NCBI RefSeq assembly: GCF_009764645.1
Contig: NZ_RWIM01000092.1
Coordinates: forward strand, 1-38,119
Direction of reading: 5' to 3'
Length of the DNA: 38,119 bases
Origin: Pseudomonas sp. PB106
Lineage (GTDB): Bacteria; Pseudomonadota; Gammaproteobacteria; Pseudomonadales; Pseudomonadaceae
In this document: positions 1 to 7,827 of the stretch, piece after piece
How positions within the stretch are numbered: the first letter of the stretch is position 1
Layout: every line of letters begins with the position of its first letter
The notes under the pieces: generated by a model
Databases searched by the model: none
Told to the model about the DNA's origin: nothing
The model's input: the letters and a program-made list of their open reading frames with translations, nothing else
Translations under genes and position numbers: made by a program

Positions 1-57
1 CAGCTCCTACATGGGAATTCGCATTTCCCTGTAGGAGCTGCCGCAGGCTGCGATCTT
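1..57. repeat. REP-like extragenic palindrome, cut by window edge
   Basis: The first ten bases, CAGCTCCTAC, are the reverse complement of GTAGGAGCTG at 31-40, and the right arm runs on into CCGCAGGCTGCGATCTTTT. The same unit recurs at 35421-35497 and 38064-38092. It lies directly 3' of the permease gene, whose stop is at 58. This is the GTAGGAGCTGCC type of REP common in the P. fluorescens group. The left side may extend outside the window. Confidence 0.8.
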
Positions 58-1623
58 TTAGCGGCTCAAATACATCCGCGTCGTTAGCAGATAAACCGGC
101 AGCCCGGAAACCAAAATCAGCAGCGCCGCATAAGGCGCCGCCGCCGCAAACTCGACATTCGCCGTATGCGCCCAAACCTCGGTCGCCAAAGTATTGAGCC
201 CGGTGGGGCTCAACAGCAGCGTCGCCGTCAATTCCTTCATCGCATCGAGAAACACCAGCGCAAACGCTGCGCCCAATGCCGGGAAGATGATCGGCAGTGT
301 CACGCGACAAAACGCAGTGAACGATGAAGCGCCCAACGTACGCGCTGCTTCTTCCAGTTGCGGCGCGGCTTTGTTCAGCGCTGTACGGATCGGCGCCTGT
401 GCCAGCGGCAAAAACAGCAGCGCATAGGCAATCAGCAGCAGCCCCGACGTCTGGTACAGCGCCGGCACGTAATGCAGGGCGAAATACACCAGTGTCAGCG
501 CAATCACCAATCCTGGCAGGGCATGCAGCAGATACGGCAAGCGCTCGGCCCAGATCGCCAGTTGGCCTTTGTAACGCACCACCAGCAATCCGACCGGTAC
601 CGCCAGCACCAGACACAGCGCCGCGCCGCCGAGCGACAACGCCAGCGACGACAGCAGTGCCTCGGTGATCGCCGCCACCGGGAAGGCCGCCGAAGAGCCC
701 ACCGCCAGCCAATACGCCAACATCCCCAACGGAATCCCGCTGCCGACAATTGCCAGCGTCAGGCAATACAGCTGACCGACCGTTGCCCAAGGCCCGAGCC
801 GAACCTGTTCAGCACGACGCGCCGCGCCTTGCCCGGTGCGCACATGCCGACCTTTGCCGCGTACGCGCAGCTCCAGCCACAACAGCACCAGACACAACGC
901 CAGCAGCACGGCCGACAGCATTGCCGCGTTGGCATTGCTGAATTCGAGTTCGAATTGCTGGTAGATCGCCGTGGTGAAGGTCTGCAGACCAATGATCGAC
1001 AGCGCACCGAATTCCACCAGCATGTGCAGGGCAATCAGCAGCGAACCTGCCAAGAGCGATGGCCACAGCAGCGGCAGGGTGACGCGGAAAAACACACCCC
1101 AGCGATTCTGTCCAAGCGTACGCGCCGACTCTTCAAGGGAAGGGTCGAGATTGCGCAGGGTCGCCGCCACTGGCAAGAAGATCAGCGGATATTTCGACAG
1201 GCTCATCACCAGAATCGCCCCGCCAAGGCCCTCGAACTGTGAACTCAGCGAGACCCAAGTGAAGCTGCTGACAAACGCTGGCACCGCAAATGGCAGGCAC
1301 AAGATTACGCCCCAGAGGCGGCGTCCCGGAAGATTGCTGCGTTCCAGCAGCCAGGCCAGCGACAGGCCGACCACACCGCACGTAAGGGTTACGCCAACCA
1401 TCAGCGCCAGAGTATTGCGCAGCAGGCCGAATACATACGGGCGCCACAACAAGTGCAGCGCCTCGGCCCAGCCGGCCTGCCAGGCTTTGAGCCCGACATA
1501 GGCGAGCGGCAACAGGCTCAGCAACACCAGCAACAGCACTGGCAGCACCAGCCAGATCGATGGCCGTTTGCGTTTTGGCACGTAACCCCCGCGCGCGGCG
1601 GGGGCGGATAACGATGCGGCCAT
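58..1623 (-). CDS. Iron-type ABC transporter permease (FbpB/SfuB-like, two fused permease halves)
   Basis: Inner-membrane permease of 521 residues that would carry ferric iron or a similar substrate from the periplasm into the cytoplasm. It has about twelve hydrophobic segments in two homologous halves. Each half has an EAA-type loop that normally docks an ATPase: EESARTLGQNRW around residue 165 and EEAARTLGASSF around residue 425. Length and two-fold repeat match FbpB/SfuB/HitB permeases. The ATG overlaps the stop codon of the upstream substrate-binding gene (TGATG), so the two are translationally coupled. No ATPase gene follows; the gene ends at a REP palindrome. The family call is firm. 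The exact substrate is inferred from the partner binding protein. Confidence 0.9.
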   Translation of the reverse strand: MAASLSAPAARGGYVPKRKRPSIWLVLPVLLLVLLSLLPLAYVGLKAWQAGWAEALHLLWRPYVFGLLRNTLALMVGVTLTCGVVGLSLAWLLERSNLPGRRLWGVILCLPFAVPAFVSSFTWVSLSSQFEGLGGAILVMSLSKYPLIFLPVAATLRNLDPSLEESARTLGQNRWGVFFRVTLPLLWPSLLAGSLLIALHMLVEFGALSIIGLQTFTTAIYQQFELEFSNANAAMLSAVLLALCLVLLWLELRVRGKGRHVRTGQGAARRAEQVRLGPWATVGQLYCLTLAIVGSGIPLGMLAYWLAVGSSAAFPVAAITEALLSSLALSLGGAALCLVLAVPVGLLVVRYKGQLAIWAERLPYLLHALPGLVIALTLVYFALHYVPALYQTSGLLLIAYALLFLPLAQAPIRTALNKAAPQLEEAARTLGASSFTAFCRVTLPIIFPALGAAFALVFLDAMKELTATLLLSPTGLNTLATEVWAHTANVEFAAAAPYAALLILVSGLPVYLLTTRMYLSR

Positions 1624-2633
1624 CAGTTCAAGCCAACTTCACGTTCCAGTTCCAGCGCTTCTTCGGCATTGCCCAGATCGGCCGGCGTTACGTTCGGCGC
1701 TTCCAGCTCGCTGAACGGCTTGAGTCCGCGATCCGATTCCATGCCTTTGTGCAGCGGGTATTCGGCGGTGGTCTGAGTGATCACGCGCTGACCTTCTTCG
1801 CTGGCCATATAGGCAAGGAATTGCTGGGCTTCTTTTGGATGTTTGCTGGATTTGAGTACGGCAGCGCTGGATACGGTGATCAAGCCGCCAGCGTCACCGC
1901 CAGTGAAGTAATGCAGTTTCGAATCAAGCTTGCCTTTCTCGCGCTGCAGGGCAAACCAGTAGTAGTTGTTCACCAGCACGGTGGCCACTTCGCCGTTTTC
2001 CACGGCTTTGAGAGCGACCATGTTGTTGCTGTAGGTCTTGCCGAAAGCACGCAGGCCGGTCAGCCATTCTTCAGCGGCATCACGACCGTGCATCTTGATG
2101 ATTGCCACGGCTTGCTCCTGAAACGCGCCGCTGGTCGGTACGAAGCCGACTTTGCCTTGCCATTGTGGATCGGAAAACTCCATCACCGATTTCGGCAGGT
2201 CTTTTTCATCGACCAGTTTCGGGTTGTAGGCAACCACGCGCACCCGCGCCGTTACGCCGATCCAGGTGCCGTTACCGGCGACATATTTTTCCGGCAGAAC
2301 CGCTAGAGTCGCGTCATCGGTTTTGGCCAGCAGACCGAGTTCGCCGAGATTGTTCAGCGGTGGCGATTCTTCGGTGTAGATCACGTCAGCGGGGGAGCGG
2401 TCGCCTTCTTCAATGATCTGGCTGGCTAACTGATTGCTGCTGCCTTTGCGCACATTGACGTGAATGCCGGTCTTGGCTTCGAAGGCTTTGGCGATCGCGT
2501 CGCCGACTTCCTTGTGCTGGCCGTTGTAAAGAGTCAGGGAAACCGCATCGGCAGCCTGGGTGAGGGGAGTGGCGAGCGCCAGGCCGAGGAGGGTGAAGGT
2601 CAAGCCTCGGCGCAGGGTATTTCGAAACGTCAT
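1623..2633 (-). CDS. Iron(III)-type ABC transporter substrate-binding protein (FbpA-like)
   Basis: Periplasmic binding protein of 336 residues. Residues 1-27 are a classical signal peptide: basic start MTFRNTLRR, hydrophobic core, cleavage near TQAADA. The mature part begins with LTLYNGQH, typical of the FbpA/SfuA family. A NNYYWF stretch near residue 218 carries the paired tyrosines that bind ferric iron in FbpA proteins. GAGGAA sits 8 bases before the ATG, which supports the start. It is the first gene of a two-gene operon with the permease. A candidate Fur box at 2673-2695 suggests iron repression. The class is secure; ferric iron as ligand is likely but inferred from the tyrosine motif. 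Confidence 0.9.
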   Translation of the reverse strand: MTFRNTLRRGLTFTLLGLALATPLTQAADAVSLTLYNGQHKEVGDAIAKAFEAKTGIHVNVRKGSSNQLASQIIEEGDRSPADVIYTEESPPLNNLGELGLLAKTDDATLAVLPEKYVAGNGTWIGVTARVRVVAYNPKLVDEKDLPKSVMEFSDPQWQGKVGFVPTSGAFQEQAVAIIKMHGRDAAEEWLTGLRAFGKTYSNNMVALKAVENGEVATVLVNNYYWFALQREKGKLDSKLHYFTGGDAGGLITVSSAAVLKSSKHPKEAQQFLAYMASEEGQRVITQTTAEYPLHKGMESDRGLKPFSELEAPNVTPADLGNAEEALELEREVGLN

Positions 2634-2672
2634 TCGCAGGGTTCCTCACTGTCGCATTGCAAAAACTTGCAA

Positions 2673-2695
2673 CAATGATAAACGATATTGTTTCT
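2673..2695 (-). promoter_or_regulatory. Candidate Fur box upstream of the iron ABC operon
   Basis: An AT-rich imperfect dyad (ACAAT GATAAACG ATATTGT) with two GATA hexamers resembling the GATAAT repeats of Fur sites. It lies 40-60 bases before the start of the binding-protein gene, where a repressor would act. The match is partial, and the spacing between hexamers is one base off the textbook 19-mer. Confidence 0.4.
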
Positions 2696-2770
2696 CAAGT
2701 GCGCCTTGCGGTAGGGCTGGCGTTTTGATAGGCGGGTGGTGGTAATTGATTTTCTGGAAGCCAGAAACGC

Positions 2771-2792
2771 AAAAACCCGCTTTCGCGGGTTT
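2771..2792 (-). terminator. Rho-independent terminator of first tRNA-Leu
   Basis: Read on the minus strand: CCCGC, a GAAA tetraloop, GCGGG, then TTTTT. It lies about 36 bases after the tRNA 3' end. Confidence 0.85.
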
Positions 2793-2827
2793 CTGTGAAA
2801 TCCAAGGTCGCAACCTTGAATTTGAAT

Positions 2828-2914
2828 TGGTGCCCAGAAGAAGACTCGAACTTCCACGACCGTAAGGTCACCAGCACCTGAAGCTGGCGTGTCTACCAAT
2901 TTCACCATCTGGGC
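2828..2914 (-). tRNA. tRNA-Leu(CAG)
   Basis: An 87-base class II tRNA with encoded 3' CCA. The acceptor stem pairs GCCCAGA with TCTGGGC. The anticodon stem CCAGC/GCTGG closes a TTCAGGT loop, giving anticodon CAG, which reads CUG. A long variable arm (TGACCTTACGGTCG) and a TTCGAGT T-loop follow. It is identical in sequence to the copy at 3095-3181. CUG is the main leucine codon in this GC-rich genome, which may explain several copies. Confidence 0.95.
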
Positions 2915-2949
2915 AATCATCGCTAGCGTTGCCGCTGTTGATGTGGCGC

Positions 2950-2978
2950 ACTATACGGAGCGCCTTTTGATCTGTAAA
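2950..2978 (-). promoter_or_regulatory. Sigma-70 promoter of first tRNA-Leu
   Basis: On the minus strand, TTTACA (2973-2978), a 17-base spacer, then TATAGT (2950-2955), followed by a GC-rich discriminator (GCGCCAC). GC-rich discriminators are typical of stringently controlled stable-RNA promoters. Confidence 0.8.
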
Positions 2979-3031
2979 CCCCTGATTTAATTTTAATAAA
3001 TCAGTTTTAAGAAAACCCGGGCTTAGAATGC

Positions 3032-3055
3032 AAAAAACCCGCTTTCGCGGGTTTT
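3032..3055 (-). terminator. Rho-independent terminator of second tRNA-Leu
   Basis: The same CCCGC-GAAA-GCGGG hairpin with a run of T on the minus strand as at 2771-2792. It separates the two tRNA units. Confidence 0.85.
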
Positions 3056-3094
3056 GTGTGAGTCTCGAAACTGATCTAGTCTCAAACTCGAAAT

Positions 3095-3181
3095 TGGTGC
3101 CCAGAAGAAGACTCGAACTTCCACGACCGTAAGGTCACCAGCACCTGAAGCTGGCGTGTCTACCAATTTCACCATCTGGGC
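3095..3181 (-). tRNA. tRNA-Leu(CAG), second copy
   Basis: All 87 bases match the gene at 2828-2914, including anticodon CAG, variable arm and encoded CCA. The spacer between the copies has diverged, but the promoter and terminator cores are kept. Each copy is therefore an independent transcription unit. Confidence 0.95.
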
Positions 3182-3217
3182 AGTATCGGCAACGTTTGTA
3201 CGTCGTCGATGGCGCGC

Positions 3218-3246
3218 ACTATACGGAGCGTGTTTTTAACTGTAAA
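3218..3246 (-). promoter_or_regulatory. Sigma-70 promoter of second tRNA-Leu
   Basis: On the minus strand, TTTACA (3241-3246), 17 bases, TATAGT (3218-3223), then the GC-rich discriminator GCGCGCC. It mirrors the promoter of the first copy. The rest of the 3182-3407 gap holds the rnr leader. A TATAGT at 3334-3339 could be an rnr -10 box, but no good -35 box accompanies it. Confidence 0.8.
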
Positions 3247-3407
3247 CCCCTGTCAGCAAAAAATATGATTTTTTTTACCGGCGGTGGTCAAAACGGCTTT
3301 CGGGCGTCGATACAGGGCCTCAGTTGGGCCTTATATAGTCGGAAATTTCCCGTTTCATGGCGCCTATGCCAAACTAACCCGCATATAGACAAGGTGAAAA
3401 CTCTCTA

Positions 3408-6038
3408 ATGGCCGATTGGCAGTCCCTCGATCCCGAGGCCGCTCGTGAAGCGGAAAAATATGAAAACCCTATTCCTAGCCGCGAACTGATCCTGGCGCAT
3501 CTCGCCGATCGGGGTTCGCCTGCTGCCCGCGAGCAACTGGTTGAAGAGTTTGGTCTGACCACAGAAGACCAGATCGAAGCCCTGCGCCGCCGCCTTCGCG
3601 CCATGGAGCGCGACGCTCAACTGATCTACACCCGTCGTGGCACGTACGCGCCGGTCGACAAGCTCGACCTTATCCTCGGTCGCATCAGCGGTCACCGTGA
3701 CGGTTTCGGTTTCCTCGTGCCAGATGACGGCAGCGATGATCTGTTCATGAGCCCGGCGCAGATGCGTCTGGTGTTCGATGGTGATCGTGCACTGGCCCGT
3801 GTTTCCGGCCTCGACCGTCGCGGTCGCCGTGAAGGCGTGATCGTCGAAGTGGTCTCCCGTGCTCACGAAACCATCGTCGGTCGCTACTTCGAAGAAGGCG
3901 GCATCGGTTTTGTCGTTGCCGACAACCCGAAGATCCAGCAAGAAGTGCTGGTCACGCCGGGCCGCAACGCCAATGCGCAGATCGGTCAGTTCGTCGAGGT
4001 GAAAATCACTCACTGGCCAACGCCGCGCTTCCAGCCGCAAGGCGATGTGGTCGAAGTGGTCGGCAACTACATGGCGCCGGGCATGGAAATCGATGTGGCC
4101 CTGCGCACCTATGACATTCCGCACGTCTGGCCTGAAGCCGTTCTGAAAGAAGCGGCCAAGCTCAAGCCGGAAGTTGAAGAGAAAGACAAAGAAAAGCGCG
4201 TCGACCTGCGCCATCTTCCGTTCGTCACCATTGACGGCGAAGATGCCCGCGATTTCGACGATGCTGTTTATTGCGAAGCCAAACCGGGCAAGCTGCGCCT
4301 GTTCTCCGGCGGCTGGAAGTTGTACGTGGCAATTGCCGACGTTTCCAGCTACGTGAAAATCGGTTCGGCGCTGGACAACGAAGCGCAAGTGCGCGGCAAC
4401 TCAGTGTACTTCCCCGAGCGCGTGGTGCCGATGCTGCCTGAGCAGCTGTCCAACGGCCTGTGCTCGCTGAACCCGCACGTTGATCGTCTGGCCATGGTTT
4501 GCGAGATGACTATCTCCAAGTCCGGCGAAATGACCGACTACTGCTTCTATGAAGCAGTGATTCATTCCCACGCTCGTCTGACGTACAACAAAGTCAGCGC
4601 GATGCTGGAAACGCCGAAAATCACCGAGGCGCGCCAGCTTCGCGGCGAATACAACGACGTTCTGCCGCACCTCAAGCAGCTTTATGCTCTGTACAAGGTG
4701 CTGCTGGCGGCCCGTCACGTCCGTGGCGCGATCGATTTCGAAACGCAGGAAACCCGAATCATCTTCGGTACCGAGCGCAAGATTGCCGAGATCCGTCCGA
4801 CCACCCGCAACGACGCGCACAAGCTGATCGAAGAATGCATGCTGGCGGCCAACGTGGCCACTGCCGAATTCCTCAAGAAGCACGAAATTCCTGCGTTGTA
4901 TCGCGTCCACGATGGTCCGCCACCGGAGCGTCTGGAAAAACTGCGCGCCTTCCTTGGCGAACTCGGTCTGTCCCTGCACAAAGGTAAGGACGGCCCGTCG
5001 CCGAAGGACTATCAGGCCCTCCTGGCGAGCATCAAGGATCGTCCGGATTTCCACCTGATCCAGACCGTAATGCTGCGTTCGCTGAGCCAAGCGGTGTACA
5101 GCGCTGACAATCAGGGCCACTTCGGCCTGAATTATGAAGCCTATACCCACTTCACCTCGCCGATCCGTCGTTACCCGGACCTGCTCACGCACCGCGCGAT
5201 CCGCAGTGTGATCCATTCGAAACAGGACACCCCGCACGTTCGTCGTGCCGGTGCGATGACCATTCCGAAGGCACGCATTTATCCGTACGACGAAGCAGCG
5301 CTGGAGCAACTTGGCGAGCAATGCTCGATGAGCGAGCGCCGTGCCGACGAAGCGACCCGCGACGTGGTGAACTGGCTCAAGTGCGAGTTCATGAAGGATC
5401 GCGTGGGCGAATCGTTCCCGGGCGTGATCACCGCCGTGACCGGTTTTGGTCTGTTCGTCGAGCTGACCGATATCTACGTCGAAGGCCTGGTGCACGTCAC
5501 CGCGCTGCCGGGCGATTACTACCACTTCGATCCTGTGCATCACCGCCTGGCGGGCGAGCGTACCGGTCGTAGCTTCCGTCTCGGCGATACTGTTGAAGTG
5601 CGCGTCATGCGCGTTGACCTCGACGAGCGCAAGATCGACTTCGAGATGGCTGAAAAAACCATCAGCGCGCCGATCGGTCGCAAAAAGCGTGGCGCTGAAA
5701 CGGCTGCGCCTGCTGCAAAAGCCTCGGAAGAGAAGGCTCCAGCGAAAACTGCTGGTCGCCGCCCGGCCAAGGAAAAGGCTGCGGAAGCCTATCGCCCAAG
5801 CGACGCCGTGGCGAAAAACGCCGAGCTGCGCAAAAGCCGTGAAATGAAGAAAGCCCTGCTTTCCGACGCCAAAAACGGTGGTAAAGCGGCGTCCGGGGGA
5901 AAGACCGGACGGTCGGCGCCTGAAAAGGCCTCCGGCGGCAAGCCAGCCAAACCGAGCAAACACCGTAAAGGCCCGCCAAAAGCGGGTTCGGCTCCAGCCA
6001 AAAGTGGCGGGGCACGTAAACCGAAGGCGAAGTCATGA
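3408..6038 (+). CDS. rnr: Ribonuclease R (3'-5' exoribonuclease)
   Basis: Processive 3'-5' exoribonuclease that degrades structured RNA, helps rRNA quality control and works with trans-translation. 876 residues in the standard RNase R order: N-terminal winged helix (about 20-85), two cold-shock/OB domains (about 88-235; GHRDGFGFLVPDD marks the first), RNB catalytic domain (about 265-595), S1 domain (about 655-735), and a long Lys/Ala/Pro-rich basic tail (740-876). The metal-binding aspartates lie in DGEDARDFDDAVYCE: D276, D282, D284 and D285, matching the E. coli set. The tail is typical of RNase R rather than RNase II. The gene overlaps rlmB by four bases (ATGA), so the two are translationally coupled. 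Confidence 0.97.
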   Translation: MADWQSLDPEAAREAEKYENPIPSRELILAHLADRGSPAAREQLVEEFGLTTEDQIEALRRRLRAMERDAQLIYTRRGTYAPVDKLDLILGRISGHRDGFGFLVPDDGSDDLFMSPAQMRLVFDGDRALARVSGLDRRGRREGVIVEVVSRAHETIVGRYFEEGGIGFVVADNPKIQQEVLVTPGRNANAQIGQFVEVKITHWPTPRFQPQGDVVEVVGNYMAPGMEIDVALRTYDIPHVWPEAVLKEAAKLKPEVEEKDKEKRVDLRHLPFVTIDGEDARDFDDAVYCEAKPGKLRLFSGGWKLYVAIADVSSYVKIGSALDNEAQVRGNSVYFPERVVPMLPEQLSNGLCSLNPHVDRLAMVCEMTISKSGEMTDYCFYEAVIHSHARLTYNKVSAMLETPKITEARQLRGEYNDVLPHLKQLYALYKVLLAARHVRGAIDFETQETRIIFGTERKIAEIRPTTRNDAHKLIEECMLAANVATAEFLKKHEIPALYRVHDGPPPERLEKLRAFLGELGLSLHKGKDGPSPKDYQALLASIKDRPDFHLIQTVMLRSLSQAVYSADNQGHFGLNYEAYTHFTSPIRRYPDLLTHRAIRSVIHSKQDTPHVRRAGAMTIPKARIYPYDEAALEQLGEQCSMSERRADEATRDVVNWLKCEFMKDRVGESFPGVITAVTGFGLFVELTDIYVEGLVHVTALPGDYYHFDPVHHRLAGERTGRSFRLGDTVEVRVMRVDLDERKIDFEMAEKTISAPIGRKKRGAETAAPAAKASEEKAPAKTAGRRPAKEKAAEAYRPSDAVAKNAELRKSREMKKALLSDAKNGGKAASGGKTGRSAPEKASGGKPAKPSKHRKGPPKAGSAPAKSGGARKPKAKS

Positions 6039-6802
6039 GTCAGTTGGAAAAAATCTACGGCGTTCACGCGGTAGAAGCGTTGCTGCGTCACCACCCGAAG
6101 CGCGTCAAGCAGATCTGGCTGGCGGAAAGCCGCAACGATCCGCGCGTGCAGACGCTGGTTGAGCTGGCCAACGAAAATCGTGTCCAGGTCGGTCAGGCCG
6201 AGCGCCGCGAAATGGACGCCTGGGTTGAAGGCGTTCACCAGGGCGTGGTCGCGGAAGTGAGCCCGAGCCAGGTCTGGGGCGAAGCGATGCTCGACGAGCT
6301 GCTCGATCGTACCGAAGGCGCGCCGCTGTTGCTGGTGCTCGACGGCGTGACCGATCCGCACAACCTCGGCGCCTGCCTGCGTTCGGCGGACGCTGCCGGT
6401 GCGATGGCAGTGATCGTGCCGAAAGACAAGTCGGCCACCCTGACACCTGTCGTGCGTAAAGTCGCTTGCGGCGCGGCGGAAGTGATTCCACTGGTGGCGG
6501 TGACCAACCTCGCTCGCACCCTGGAAAAACTTCAGCAGCGCGGTCTGTGGATTGTCGGCACGGCAGGTGAGGCCGAGGTCAGCATCTATGACCAGGACCT
6601 GACGGGCCCGACGATTCTGATCATGGGCGCCGAAGGCAAAGGCATGCGTCGCCTGACCCGCGAACACTGCGACTATCTGGTGAAACTGCCGATGGCCGGT
6701 AGCGTCAGCAGTCTCAACGTCTCGGTAGCAACCGGCGTCTGCCTGTTCGAAGCTCAGCGTCAACGCGGTGCCAAGGCCAAGGCTGCCACGAAGAAATCCT
6801 GA
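6035..6802 (+). CDS. rlmB: 23S rRNA (guanosine-2'-O-)-methyltransferase RlmB
   Basis: SPOUT-family methyltransferase that 2'-O-methylates G2251 (E. coli numbering) in the peptidyl-transferase P-loop of 23S rRNA. 255 residues. The N-terminal substrate-binding domain starts IYGVHAVEALLRH. The C-terminal knotted SAM domain has the three SPOUT motifs DPHNLGACLRSADAAGA (about 106-122), MGAEGKGMRRL (about 196-206) and MAGSVSSLNVSVATG (about 219-233). The start codon lies inside the rnr stop region, as in the usual rnr-rlmB pair. A REP palindrome follows 16 bases after the stop. Confidence 0.97.
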   Translation: MSQLEKIYGVHAVEALLRHHPKRVKQIWLAESRNDPRVQTLVELANENRVQVGQAERREMDAWVEGVHQGVVAEVSPSQVWGEAMLDELLDRTEGAPLLLVLDGVTDPHNLGACLRSADAAGAMAVIVPKDKSATLTPVVRKVACGAAEVIPLVAVTNLARTLEKLQQRGLWIVGTAGEAEVSIYDQDLTGPTILIMGAEGKGMRRLTREHCDYLVKLPMAGSVSSLNVSVATGVCLFEAQRQRGAKAKAATKKS

Positions 6803-6818
6803 TTCACTGCAAATCCCC

Positions 6819-6909
6819 TGTAGGAGTGAGCCTGCTCGCGATAGCGGAGCAACATTCAGCATCAAAATTGAATGTTGCCCTCCTTATCGCGAGCAGGCTC
6901 ACTCCTACA
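6819..6909. repeat. Long REP-like palindrome (TGTAGGAGTGAGCCTGCTCGCGAT type)
   Basis: Outer arms TGTAGGAGTGAGCCTGCTCG and its reverse complement are perfect. An inner dyad, GCAACATTCA/TGAATGTTGC, extends the structure to a nearly continuous 91-base palindrome. It follows rlmB and could stabilise the 3' end of the rnr-rlmB transcript. The rest of the 6803-7109 gap holds the rpsF promoter and leader. Confidence 0.85.
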
Positions 6910-6962
6910 TTGTTTTGTGGAAAGGCGAAGGTCGGTGGTTGTTCAAATAATCACCAATTGCC

Positions 6963-6991
6963 TTGCACCTCTCCTGTCCCTTCTCTACAAT
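6963..6991 (+). promoter_or_regulatory. Sigma-70 promoter of the rpsF ribosomal operon
   Basis: TTGCAC (6963-6968), exactly 17 bases, TACAAT (6986-6991), followed by a GC-rich discriminator (TGCGCCCC). The discriminator suits growth-rate and stringent control of a ribosomal-protein operon. It gives a leader of roughly 110 bases. Confidence 0.75.
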
Positions 6992-6999
6992 TGCGCCCC

Positions 7000-7109
7000 T
7001 TGCTGTGACGGCAGGCACGCATGTGCCCCGCGCCAGCAAGTCCATAAGTGTCATTCACTCCTTGTCTGACCGTTTTTGAGCGGCAGGCTACAACCCGTAA
7101 GGAGCATTC
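7000..7109 (+). promoter_or_regulatory. rpsF leader, possible S6:S18 autoregulatory element
   Basis: An untranslated leader of about 110 bases precedes rpsF. In many bacteria the S6:S18 complex binds an rpsF leader RNA with a CCG bulge. Here a CCG-TTTTTGAG-CGG hairpin lies shortly before the GTAAGGAG ribosome-binding site. Position and operon content fit; the fold was not tested, so this is a suggestion only. Confidence 0.25.
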
Positions 7110-7532
7110 ATGCGTCATTACGAAATCATCTTTTTGGTCCACCCGGATCAAAGCGAGCAAGTCGGCGGCATGGTTGAGCGTTACACCAAGCTGATCGAAG
7201 AAGACGGCGGCAAAATCCACCGTCTGGAAGATTGGGGCCGTCGTCAACTGGCCTACGCAATCAACAATGTTCACAAGGCTCACTACGTGATGCTGAACGT
7301 TGAGTGCACTGGCAAGGCCCTGGCCGAGCTGGAAGACAACTTCCGCTACAACGATGCAGTGATCCGTAACCTGGTCATCCGTCGCGAAGAAGCCGTTACT
7401 GGCCAATCCGAGATGCTCAAGGCTGAAGAAAACCGCAGTGAGCGCCGTGAGCGTCGCGACCGTCCTGAGCACGAAGGCGCTGATAGCGCTGATAGTGATG
7501 ACAGCGACAACAGCGATAACGCTGACGAGTAA
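7110..7532 (+). CDS. rpsF: 30S ribosomal protein S6
   Basis: S6 binds 16S rRNA together with S18 on the platform of the small subunit. 140 residues. The N-terminal hundred are the conserved ferredoxin-like fold ([48 protein letters not shown]). After residue 108 comes a charged tail that ends in an Asp/Ser/Asn-rich stretch closing with DE. The S6 C-terminus is the substrate of the glutamate ligase RimK in several Pseudomonas and in E. coli. GTAAGGAG sets the start. The gene is followed by rpsR after 28 bases. E. coli places priB between them; it is absent here. Confidence 0.97.
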   Translation: MRHYEIIFLVHPDQSEQVGGMVERYTKLIEEDGGKIHRLEDWGRRQLAYAINNVHKAHYVMLNVECTGKALAELEDNFRYNDAVIRNLVIRREEAVTGQSEMLKAEENRSERRERRDRPEHEGADSADSDDSDNSDNADE

Positions 7533-7560
7533 TCCACGGACCTTTTAAGGAGCCTATCAA

Positions 7561-7791
7561 ATGGCACGTTTCTTCCGTCGTCGTAAATTCTGCCGCTTCA
7601 CCGCTGAAGACGTGAAGGAGATCGATTACAAAGATCTCAACACTCTGAAAGCCTACGTATCCGAGACCGGCAAAATCGTTCCAAGCCGCATCACCGGTAC
7701 CAAAGCTCGTTATCAGCGTCAGCTGGCCACCGCTATCAAGCGCGCCCGCTTCCTGGCCCTGCTGGCCTACACCGACAGCCACGGCCGCTGA
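7561..7791 (+). CDS. rpsR: 30S ribosomal protein S18
   Basis: 76-residue basic protein partnering S6 on the 30S platform. The sequence reads [13 protein letters not shown] and contains [20 protein letters not shown] followed by the RNA-binding [19 protein letters not shown], which is diagnostic. TAAGGAG stands 9 bases before the ATG. Length is normal for the family. The following membrane-protein gene begins 36 bases downstream. Confidence 0.98.
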
Positions 7792-7827
7792 GACCGGGCA
7801 GTCGACAAGTAGCAAAGGATTGAATGC

